Of a stretch of 64,000 nt of DNA, positions 35,219 through 45,439 are shown one piece after another. The first letter of the stretch is position 1; each line of letters begins with the position of its first letter. A model generated the notes under the pieces. That model ran no database searches. It worked only from the letters and a program-made list of their open reading frames with translations, and was not told the DNA's origin. The DNA is from Ulva prolifera (taxonomy: Eukaryota > Chlorophyta > Ulvophyceae > Ulvales > Ulvaceae). Made by a program: the position numbers and the translations under genes. Where the stretch lies: NCBI GenBank assembly GCA_023078555.1, contig CM041200.1, positions 7,293,361-7,357,360 of the forward strand, given 5' to 3'.

Positions 35219-38200
35219 ATGCAGAGCATGCGCCCGGCCAGCCCTGACGCGGCTGCAGCCCCTGCCCCACAACCTGCTTTGACTCCGGACCCCATTGCTG
35301 ACTCACCGACCGCGACTCAGGCTGCCGAGGCCCCTGAGCTAGGTGCCCCACAGCTAGTCGTCCCGGCGGCCAACATCACGGTGGTGCGGACGGCGGGGGA
35401 GCTGCAGCGGGCGGCCCTCGCCGGCGCCCAGGACATCGAGATCCGCGCCCACCTCGACCTCCGCTCCCTCGAGCGTGCTGTCAACCCTGCTGTACAACAT
35501 AGACCCGAAGCCGAGACCACAAACTCTGTTAGAAGACCTGCCCTGCTGTACGCGTCGCCACCGCTGAGATCAATTCGGGTGTGTCTGCCTGCTGCTGGCG
35601 GTGCGTGCTAGCACTCGCTGAAGCTGCCACAGCCAGCAGGTACAGGCTTGAAGCTGCTTCCACTCGTACGTGGCTTACATCTGCGTATGCCGCCCTTCCG
35701 ACAAACGACTGTCTTTCGACGAGTGACTGTTGTAAGGCACATACGGAGTGCGTTCTGCAATGGCCACCGTGTTGGTGTGTGCTAGATGTCTGCCCCGCGT
35801 CAGGTATGGGCAGTGAATGGTCACCGACGGTCCTAGCATGTACAGCCAATAGCTGTAGCTTCACATCACCTGTGCGGTTCCTCATCATATGTCAATTATG
35901 AATATGTGCCAGTGCTGCGGCATTGACATCTGGTGTGAATTGCGCAGCAATGTGATGTGTGTTGCAAACGCTTCTTGGCACGTGCACCGGGAGTGATATG
36001 AATCCTCTAGCTTTGATCGTACGTGTGCACTCCGCGCCCCGTTCGCGTGCACCCCTTGATCATGATTACCTATTATCATTGTGCACTGACGGCCAACAGA
36101 TGCTGATCATGCTTTTAGCTTGCATCGTAATAGCATCGTCTGCTCACAACGCTACCGAACATCCTTTGATACGCACAGTGGCGTCAATGTCATTTGCGAG
36201 GCATGCTTGCCTTTATATGAGTGTGCAGGGCAACTGCTCGGAGCCGGACGCAGAGGCAGAGCTAGGCCTCCCAGCGGGGCACCTCCTACCCCTGAAGCTT
36301 CGGCAGTGCCTTCTCCTTATGGATCAATCGTGGCTTGTGGTCAACAAGGGCAGCATCTGGGTGGACAATCTCTACCTCAAACTCAGCCGCACAATGGTGC
36401 AGCCAGTGTTTGCTTTCATCACCGCTGGGGTGCTGTCACTTGGTCCTCCGGAGATTGACCGGAGTGACATCTACGTGACTGCCACAACGTTCCATGGGGA
36501 GCACCGCGGCACTGCATACGGCATCATTTGTGACACCAATAAAGTAACGATCTTTGCTGATGGTGCGCACCACTACCTGCCTTGCTTGGCATGTCCTTCT
36601 GGCATCTACTGGTAGGATAGCTAAATCAAGTACGAAAGCGATTGCCATTAATGTCGATCGATTGGAAGCTCCTAGTGCTCCGGCTGTCATAGGCTGTCAT
36701 GTACACCAGTCCTTGGCCATGGGGTGCTGACGACGATATCCTTGTGTTCATGTTCTGATGCCTGACAGGAAACCAGTCAATCAAATGCCTGTGTACCACC
36801 ATCCGATGATGGCAGGCTGCCTCTAAGTGCCGTGCACGTGTGCATATGCCGTCGCCTGCAGGCATGCGGGTCTTGCCAGCTGCATGTGGGTCTTGCATGT
36901 GATGTGCACCCTACCAAATGCAACTGATGCCGCACTGGATGGCATGCGATGCTGACATTATCAATTATTGTCCTTGGCGTGCGCGAGGACTGCCTTCATG
37001 CAGCGGAGCGTCACCGTGGCAGCTGCGTGGCAACATTGTGATCATGAAGAAAAATATGCAGGCTGCATCTTCACGGACTGGGCAGGTTTCCGGTCCCCCA
37101 TCATCCTCAAGTTTCAGAGCATGGCCAGTGTTCGCAACTCTGTCTTCCGCAACATGCACCTCCATGCTGAGATCGTCGACGTCTCCTTTGAGGGTACAAT
37201 AAACTTCCAGAACGTTTCCTTCGTCAACATCAGCCTTGAGCACGGCGCCATCGTCAGCACCACCCTCAACGACTACCAGCAGGCGATCGGGTACTACCTC
37301 AACTACTATGCGGAGGATGATGAGGCTTACGACATGCCTGTTTCAAATGTGCCGCCGGGCCATCGAAGCTTGTTCGGCGAGCAGCTTGCAGTCTTCAATA
37401 GCACTATGAGCGACTGTGTGTACCTGCTCCGTACATTCGGCGATCCGGAAAGTCTGCCTGCGGGCTGCCCATTAAGGGCGGATGAGGCCCGCAATCGCAC
37501 AATTGACCGTGGCAGCGGCTCGGCTACGGTCGACTATATTCTGTTTCAGGAGTATGGTTATAGTGACTACGTAGAGGGGCCTGCTGCCGGGCCGGACTCC
37601 ATGCTCGCTCCTATCCAGTACAACTACGGTGCGGCCTGATACTGATCATGACGACGGTGCGGCCGATCGCCGATGCTAGCTGCCTCAGCACTAAGACAGC
37701 CTTTTAAGCCTGAGTGAGGGTATGAAGGTATCGCTTAAGATCATGATCTGCACTGTGACTCTATTCTCAGTGCGTGCACCATGTGCGTTGAAACTGTCAT
37801 GATCCGTCGACGTCTGTATCTAACATTTTTTGCCATCCCATCATGGACACATGAAACAGTGCCGGAGCCTACATGTAGGCTTCGGCATGATTGGGCGGGC
37901 ACTATTTTTTGAAGATGGGCCGGGTTCTTGCATTTCAAACAAAGTTCGCCCTTGCCCTGTGCCGGCTTCACTGTAAATTCTAGCTATAGCTATAGCAAGG
38001 CGCAGAGGCTACTTGAACGAGACATGCCAGTGTAGAAATATGTATAATCGCAGCCGCGGCTATGTGACACTTCTGCTTGATGCCGCCGCAGCGGCCAAGC
38101 ACCAGTGGCACTCTGATGGGCTGGGTCATGAGGGTCGTGCAAGGTATCACAAGATGTGCAAGTGGTCGCAGTTTCATGGCCGATGTGTCGCTAACACATT

Positions 38201-41200
38201 AATATTAATATTGCTGTGCAATGCCCAGTGCAAAATTGTTGACCGGCTGGGTGCAGATGCGCGTGATGCGCCCGTCCAGAGTCCCGTAGCGGTCCAATAA
38301 CCAATGACAACGTTAACTATGCAGACTACCATGAGAGTCTCAACCCTTGGCTGAGGGGTGTGACGAGAGACGATCAGATCTGGCTTGAACGGACACAGGA
38401 GGTGTGCACAAGCTCATACAAAACACCCAATCTGGTGCAACAAACAGTAGACACATTCGGCCTGATGCTGATGAGTGCAGTTGCATGGGTGTGCGGTTCG
38501 CCTGGTTGTTTCCCGTGGTGCCACCTGCCTTGCTTGATTTGTCCTTGTATCACAGTAGACAAACACGCATCGGTATTCAGGTCTTGCCTCGTCTTGCGCC
38601 GGCCCCTGCCTGGCCGCCCTTTCGGCCCCCGCTCCCACCTCCGCAACAGAGGACCTCGCTGCTGCCGGAGCCAGCGACACCCTCCCCAGCCACGGCAGCC
38701 GCCATAGTTGGTCCTCTCTCAGAACAGGCACTCACATCTTCAGCCTCCAGCGGCGGAAGTGGGCACCGCGTCAACATCATGGCCGTTCTGCTGATTGTCG
38801 CTGCGGAGGTTCTGCTGACAGGCGCGCTGCTGTGGCTGTGGATCGCGATGGGTGACCGGCTGTTGCGCTGGTGTGGATGCCGGCGCTCCATGCATGCGGA
38901 GGCGCAGCATGCTCGGCAGCGCCACTTTGACACCTCGCTGAAGGCCATACACAGAGTGCGGACCACAGACATGTCAGGATAGGGGTAAAGTAAAGTAAAT
39001 CTAAATTTACTGAGCCGTATCCTATTGGACATTGACAACTCCGAGTTAACGGGACCACATATGCCGAAGGGGTAAACCACCTGGAAACCCCCCTCAGACG
39101 ACCGTACACAACCGGGGTATTGCGATGTCTCATCAGGGGCCAAGCCTCTGCGGCTCGTCAGAAAGAAGCCGTCTGTTGCGCTGCTTTGTGTTATACTGAT
39201 CTGTTGTAAGCTGTACCAGTGCGGAAATGTTTTTAAATCCTTACTAAGATGATGTCTGGTGTGATTGCGCTTCACAATGCATGCCTCCGAGCCTGTCTGT
39301 GCGCTTCTTCCCAGGTGCTTGTACAGATGTCATGCCAAATAGGACCTCAGATACAGAATGAGCCTGCAGCTATGCATGCAATCAGGTCTCTGAAGTACAG
39401 TGGAGCCCGGTCGAGGCAGTCCATCATGCAGGATCCGGACTACTGGAAGCGAGCGACGTCGCATGCGGCCCACCATCACGAATTCGAACAAGACGGCTCA
39501 CCTCCACATGGCTCTAATCATCAAGCAAGCCGAGGCATTACAGGGGGGGGAGACAGCCACAGGGTCGGCTCAGTCGTCAGCGATGGTCTTGACGTCCCCC
39601 CAGCGTCGGCCCTCAACCCGGACTTCGAATACGCCCTACCACTCCACCTGGCCCTGTTTGCTCAGCCCTCCTCATCTCTTGCATTGACTGGATACACCGA
39701 GCCCGGCAGTACTGTTGTTGTCGCGCCGTACACTGTCAGCCCTACACAGGCCGTCTGTGCGGCGGCAGCTGCTTCCACTCCTACGCACGCCTCAGATGAG
39801 CAGACTCGAGATGGCGGAAGCGCTGTGCTTCCTGGTGTCAGCCTTCCCGGCTCTGCGGTGAACATATCAAGTGGCGGCGATGAGAACAATGGTGTTTCTT
39901 GGCAGAGTGAAGTGCAGCACAACCCCGCCATGCATGTGGGCGGCGACGTCGTGCTCACGCCTAAAGAGTCTGATCATGAGCAGCATCATGATGGGTGCGC
40001 CTCGCCACCTGCGGCAGACATGAACAAGCAGAAGCCTGATGTGGCTACACGCGCACTAGCTCGGCGGCTGCAGCGGCAGCTTGACAGCTTCACTGCCTCT
40101 GATCTATTCCTGGGACGGCTTGAGATGCTGGGGCGCGGACAACGCCGCCGAGGAGGTACGACTAGATGTGGCGACCTTGTTTGTAGCTTCCGTTTGGTGT
40201 GATGTCGATAGCTTTTGCCTAGGCTTGATGGGGTGGCGCTCAGACACAGCCAAAGCTCACATGCATACTGCCAGATGCATTGTGATGGAAGAGGGGTGCT
40301 TGCAATTGGGTGTGGCTGCGTGTGCCGTGTGTTGGTGACCTGAGGCGCAGCTGTGTTGGTGTGGCAATCCAGTGATATGGCCGCTATACCACTGGACCCT
40401 TGCACGTCGCGACGTGCAAGGGTCCAGTGGTATAGCGGCCATATCACTGGATTGCCACAAAAGTTGGGTTCGTGAGGTCGGTAGTTCGACACCCGCCTTG
40501 CACAGTCATATCACTGGATTGCCACAGTTGGCAGCCTCACTGGGTCAGCGGCAGCATGTGGCTTCAGTTTCAGGTCAGCATGTGGCTTCAGTTTCAGGTT
40601 TTCATGCCAGTACAATAGGCAGTCCCGCGACAATTCACGCTGGTGTGTCCTGGTCGCTGTTTGAACAATGATAGCCCGCATGCTGAGCCAGGAGCTTGGG
40701 GCCGGGATTTGCAGGTGTTTCTAGCTCAGGTCGTGGCAACGTGCACTGCCTCTGCGGCAAGAGAAAGCGCAACCATTTTCATGAATGGCGGTTGAGTAGT
40801 TGTGCGAGTCTGGCGGTGTCAAACGGGAATGCACAACATGCGTTGTGATGCCATGGGGCACCCATGTCAGACACCCTGAGAGTGAGATTTAGCATCATTT
40901 GAGGTTCTGGTTGGTGTGTTCCGTTTGAGCACGAGTTCTGGTCTGGGCAGTACTAGTATTCCACTGCAGGACACTCTCGTGCAATAGTCGTGCTGAGCAT
41001 TCGCCACAGTGCCTGGAGCATGCGACTCCCAATATCTAGAGTACAGCTGTGCAGTTTTCAGTAGTAGCTCATTCAACCGATGACAAACTGCAGATTGCAG
41101 GGCAGGCGGTGGTGCAGTTTGCACAGAGCCGGCAGGACCGCTGCGAGTTTGCGATCAAGTTCTTCCTGGACTGGGAGGCTTTCGTCACCGAGGCCGCACT

Positions 41201-42955
41201 CTACGCCGCAGCCTTCCCCCACCTCCGCCGCACTGTGTCCCCGGAGGTCGCAGCTGTGGCTGATGCACCGGCCGGGAGCGGCGCTGCTTCACCGGTGCTG
41301 ATGTCAGAGGCTGTGGCGCGGTTCCTGCCGCAGGTGGAGGCGGTGTGTGACGGCGCGGCGGGCGGCCTGGAGGATCCCTGGGGGCGGCCGCTGCCGCCAT
41401 GCATTGTAATGGAGAAGGGAGAGAGCTTGCAGGACCTGTGTGACCGGGCAGAGCCTGACGTCTTCACAGTCTTCTCGGTGCGGCTGGTGTTACTTTCAAC
41501 GCTGCACACTGTGGGCCGTGTAGCTTTTGCTGTTCCTCAGTAATTCAGCAGCCTGTGGCATTGAGGTATCAAACGTGCGACATATGTCGCGATTTCGCAA
41601 AGCCTACATCGCAACAGTCTCATGAACTATGATTGACGTAGCCGTGCTAGCTGAAAACATCATATGATCAGATCCGTATGTGAATTATGAACACAAGTAG
41701 TCTAGATATGTGACATGTAGGGGACATTTTCGCCACAGGCTGCTGCAGACATCTGTCCCAGAATTGTCAGAGGTCAAAGCATCTTCTCAAGAAACCTTTT
41801 GCGTATGTAATCTTTTCTGGCAGTCTGGACTGACCATCTGGTCAGTGCTCATGCAGGTGTTGTCCAACGTGTCGCGCCGACTGGCGGACATGCATGCTGC
41901 CGGCTTCGTACACCGCGATCTCAAGCCCGCCAACATCATGTGGCTGCCGAGGCAGAACCGCTGGACGGTCATTGACTTTGGCTGCGTTGCGCGGGTGGGC
42001 GAGGAGGCGCCACTGAGCTTCAGCCTGGCATATGCCGCCCCAGAGGTTGCGGTGGCGTACCGGGGGCGGCAGCAAAGCATCGAGGCGCAGCCGGCGCTAG
42101 ATGCGTGGTCGCTGGGCGTCACCGCTTTCGAGCTGCTGACCGGAGCACCCGCCTTTGACCTAGTGGCCCTTGGACGCAGTGCGGTGCGCTGGCTTCTCCT
42201 TGGGGAAGGCCTCCCGTCTTTGTTCCACTTCTGCATATGCATGCATTGCCAATGGGCTGTAGATTCATCGATATCGCTTGCAGGCTCGTGTGTAGCCTGC
42301 AGGCGTCCACAGTGTGCACACTCCGTACGTGGAATGTGCCAGGCCATGCATGATGCCTTGCCATGTAGTGTGGTGATCATGGCATGATCACTGCAGGCGT
42401 CCATGCTCAAGGAGTTACTATCTGGATCTGCCTGCATGCAGTGGTGGGGGTACTTGTAGGGGTCAGGGCGGGGGCCATGATCAAGTAGAGTACTGCTGCC
42501 ATTGATCATTGGCCTCATATGACTGAACCAACATACTGCGCGTGCAGAGTGCAGGTATTTATGGGAAGTGTTAGCCTGGTTTTCCTGTTCTGTTAATTGA
42601 GACAGGCACACGGCAATGCATAACAGTACACTAGAGTGGGACGAACAGTCCGGAGTTCATGAGTATTGAAAATCCTGTTGTTGGATTCATGACGGTGCGT
42701 TTTCCACAACTAGGAGCTTTCAAACAGTCACGGAAGCTGGGCATACCCCTGCAGGTGGTATCAATGCTGGAGGGAGCAACCCCCCTGCCGTGGGAGGGCG
42801 AGCTGAGCCAAGGGCTCCAGCGCAAGCTCGGGGTTCTCGGCGGGCCGGTGCTGCAGCTGCTGCAGCGGGAGCCCGTCCGCCGCAGCACCCTCGAGGCCTT
42901 CCATGCCGCTTGTGCCCACATCTTTGTGCAAAGCACCACCACGTCACAGACATAA
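35219..42955 (+). CDS. Gene D: receptor-like Ser/Thr protein kinase
   Basis: Exons: 35219-35578, 36229-36562, 37062-37628, 38325-38401, 38581-38955, 39432-40155, 41101-41477, 41857-42183, 42755-42955 (1113 aa). Exons 1-2 are unlike E and F in detail (VNPAVQHRPEAETT; GNCSEPDAEAELGLP), whereas exons 3-9 are nearly identical to E. Exon 4 is very short, only DYHESLNPWLRG plus RTQE and their surroundings, so most of the Tyr-rich spacer of A, B, C and F is absent. Exon 6 lacks 22 residues present in E. The transmembrane helix (LLIVAAEVLLTGALLWLW) and all kinase motifs are intact: AIKFFLD, HRDLKPAN, DFG and YAAPE. Introns 4, 5 and 6 each carry a mobile-element insertion; those in introns 5 and 6 are absent from E. 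Confidence 0.83.
38455..38551 (+). mobile_element. Retroposon fragment in intron 4 of gene D
   Basis: The fragment ends CTTGATTTGTCCTTGTATC, a diverged form of the family's 3' end. ACAGTAGACA occurs before (38444-38453) and after (38552-38561). Gene E has the same insertion in a partly deleted form at about 48900-49040, so it predates the 10.5-kb duplication. Confidence 0.55.
38988..39113 (-). mobile_element. 126-bp TTTAC-tailed retroposon, absent from E
   Basis: GGGGTA flanks it at 38982-38987 and 39114-39119. On the minus strand it ends in a TTTAC tail and matches 23717-23839. The equivalent place in gene E (about 49467-49480) lacks the sequence, so the insertion in intron 5 of D is younger than the duplication, or E lost it cleanly. 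Confidence 0.7.
40360..40526. mobile_element. 167-bp MITE with 20-bp TIRs and 98-bp perfect palindrome
   Basis: TGTGGCAATCCAGTGATATG begins the element, and its exact reverse complement ends it. GTTGG is duplicated at 40355-40359 and 40527-40531. The equivalent site in gene E (50765-50769) has a single GTTGG and no insert. Within it, 40361-40409 and 40410-40458 are perfect inverted copies with no spacer. The part after about 40424 has A-box-like (GTGGTATAGCGGCC) and B-box-like (TAGTTCGACACC) strings, so a tRNA-like origin is possible. It lies in intron 6 of gene D. Confidence 0.8.
40557..40604. repeat. Two 24-bp direct repeats in intron 6 of D
   Basis: CAGCATGTGGCTTCAGTTTC plus AGGT occurs twice in succession. 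The same pair is present in intron 6 of E near 50791-50838, so it predates the duplication. Confidence 0.75.
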
Positions 42956-44708
42956 GGCTTGCATATGGGTGTGCAAGCACGTGCTCACAAGCACAGAGCG
43001 GCAATGTGAGTTTCCAAGGAGGGAGTTCCGGCAGTCCGGCGTGATGTTATTAGTTCAGCAGGCGATCAAGACCAGGAGTGTGCGGAGTCTGTGCATCACC
43101 ATGCTGAAGTTAGTAATACTGCCGCCTCGGAGTGCTTGCCATGGTCTCTGGCGACGGCTGTGGGCCCAAGGTGCTTATGTCCAGCTGGTGGCAATTTACT
43201 GAATTTGTGCGTGGTTGCAATAATCGGCTGCATTGTATCTCCAGTGGGGCTTCAGCTACAGTGGAGACTGAGCGGGCAGCCTTCCTGATCTGTCCCTGCA
43301 GAGCACTGCTCTGTGAAGCATGCTTAGGAGCCCTCGCATGTGCGTGCCACATTGCTGTGCCATACATGTGCTATGTAGCACATTGGCCATGAATGCAACT
43401 GCAGAATAAATGGCTTCCTTCTGCTTCAAGCAGAAGTTCCATTGGAGTTAGACATTGGGCCGTGGAGCTTCGCTGCCTCTACTCCCTACTGCATGCATGG
43501 CTAGATGGCTATGTTTATTGAAAATAAAGCCAGAATGATGTGAACATAAATGAGGCATGACTGTGTGGAGGCCAAGGTGGCCACATACGCTTTTCAAGTA
43601 CCATGAGTGTGTCACTTGCTCATCTGTTTTTGCAGTGTTTTTCTATTCCTGATCACTCGAGTTACAGATTTGTAACACTTGCTCATATGTCATCAGTGTG
43701 GATTTGAAGCTGCTTCATGACTGATGCTTGCGTCTGCTTCCATTGCCTTACCTGTCTTACCTGTACATAGTTTTCAAACTTGCAGCAGGGGCACACCACT
43801 GACAGCAAACTGCCACGGGTCCTCTGGAAGCTGGTAACAATTTTGCCTGATCTTCAGCTCATGAGCTTTCCTGCATGTGCATGCCGGCATCGACGGCCAC
43901 GACAGTGCACGAGACGACAGTGCACGAGAGACCTCAAGGAAGTCGCCAGCGCTTTGAAGACCTGGGCATGTCGCACAACATTCAGATCTCCCATTATCAA
44001 AGCATCGAAGAGTCCATGCTGGTTGGAAGTCCTCCGCCGCCATGGCCATATACTGCTAGTTGGTGTGAGCGCGGACTGGCGATGTCATATCTGTGTACAA
44101 CTGCGACGTGCTCGCGACGTGCGGGGCGAAGTTCTGTCAAATATCGCGGTCGCGATGGCACGTGCCCTGCACCTGACCAGTGAACAGTTTTTGTCCAGCT
44201 GCCTTCCTCATTCGCTTCAGTGCGTGCACGACGGACATGCTTCCGTGATACAGCTAATGCTACCGGTCTGTCGCGCCCGTGGTCATTATGATCACATATC
44301 TTCCCCCGCTGCTTCGCATCGGTGATCTGCCGTCAACATCTGCTGCGTTCTGCAAGCTGCACGTTGCCGCTGGCCCGGGTCTTGACTTCGCTTGCGTGCT
44401 GTTTCTCAGACCTGTAGCCCGGACGAGTCCACAGCGAGCAGCAGAAAGATGAGAGCCAATGCTCGGCCATCTCACATTCCCGTGAGGATTTCTCAGCTTC
44501 ACGGTAGTATCTCGGCAGTCTCACTGCGCACACCAAGGTGTACTGCGTTCCCGCTCGAGCTCTGAGCCCGCTCTTCGTGACAGCCCTTGCAATTGCCTCG
44601 CTTGCAAGCGGACTGGCCAACAAGCACTTTGGTGCGTTTTCATCTGATACGAAATTGCGCCGGCGTAGACAGTGTCGCCTGCAATTGCCTCGAGCTCATA
44701 GTGAGCCA

Positions 44709-44826
44709 CAGGCCGTTAGTGTTACAAGGACAAAGGCAGCAAGGCGGGAAGCACCGCGAAAGAAGCAAACAGACGAAGCAAACACACAGACACCCACGCA
44801 CGCGAAACCCACCAGGCCGTTAGTGT
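44709..44826 (-). mobile_element. 90-bp retroposon with perfect 14-bp target duplication
   Basis: CAGGCCGTTAGTGT lies at 44709-44722 and 44813-44826. The 90 bases between begin TACAAGGACAAAGGCAGC, the reverse complement of the family's 3' end, and end in ACGCGAAACCCAC. The same insertion is present at 55212-55301, so it predates the 10.5-kb duplication. Confidence 0.8.
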
Positions 44827-44993
44827 CGCCGATGTTGGGTCGAGGCAGCTGCCATGCATCCACATCCCACAGGAGTTCTCACACACCCTCTGCTATTCTC
44901 GGTCTCCTGCGAAGCTAGCGGCCCCCTCACATTTTTTTTGTATCAAACCTGCTGCTGGCGCCAGCTGCGGTGTTGCTTGGCTCTTCGATAATG

Positions 44994-45038
44994 TGTGATA
45001 GTCCAGTGGTAGAGCGGTCTTATTACTGGACTATCACA
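44994..45038. mobile_element. 45-bp minimal foldback element with 5-bp target duplication
   Basis: TGTGATAGTCCAGT and its exact inverted copy ACTGGACTATCACA are the ends, with only GGTAGAGCGGTCTTATT between. TAATG is duplicated at 44989-44993 and 45039-45043. The ends are related to those of the element at 40360-40526. The paralogous copy is at 55483-55527, with one base change that spoils perfect pairing. Confidence 0.7.
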
Positions 45039-45439
45039 TAATGCTGTGTGGATATCCTGTTGCAGAAGAGCGAATACAGATTTGCATTCGAGGTCATGGC
45101 TGTACATGTAGGATTCCATTGTAACACTGCGGCTCTTTGTCAAAGGGAGACTTCTGTGAAATTGCGGTGGTTTGAAATTGCCTGATCCGATCATAGGCTA
45201 CACCTCCGACACCCATGGCCAACAAGTGTCACACATGAAATCATATCCATATCACGCAGGGTGTACACAATCCGGAGCCTGGACACGCGACCTGGCGCCT
45301 ACTCCGGATCCGATGGCAGCTTAGGCCTGGGAAGCTGTGCTGAGACATTGCATGCACCGACGGAAGAGGATCCGGGCCGGACACTGGACATGCCCATGGT
45401 CAGCAATTTGGCGCACACCAACAGCTAGCCAAGTTGCTG

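Larger units (their letters stand above)
42956..45439. other. D-E intergenic region
   Basis: It is nearly identical to 53204-55928 apart from later insertions. It carries AATAAA at 43405 and 43523 and TGTAA near 43673 as possible 3'-end signals, one 90-bp retroposon and one 45-bp foldback element. Open frames around 43780-44325 are conserved with the E-F copy only because the copies are recent. A 10-base difference in a CAGTGCACGA repeat shifts the frame between them, which argues against a protein. Confidence 0.5.

Noticed and set aside
40424-40512. Possible tRNA gene inside the MITE in gene D
   Set aside because: A- and B-box-like strings are present, but stems do not form a normal cloverleaf, and the region lies between transposon TIRs.
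43780-44325. 181-codon open frame between D and E, partly repeated between E and F
   Set aside because: A 10-base repeat-unit difference shifts the frame between the two recent copies, and no domain is visible.
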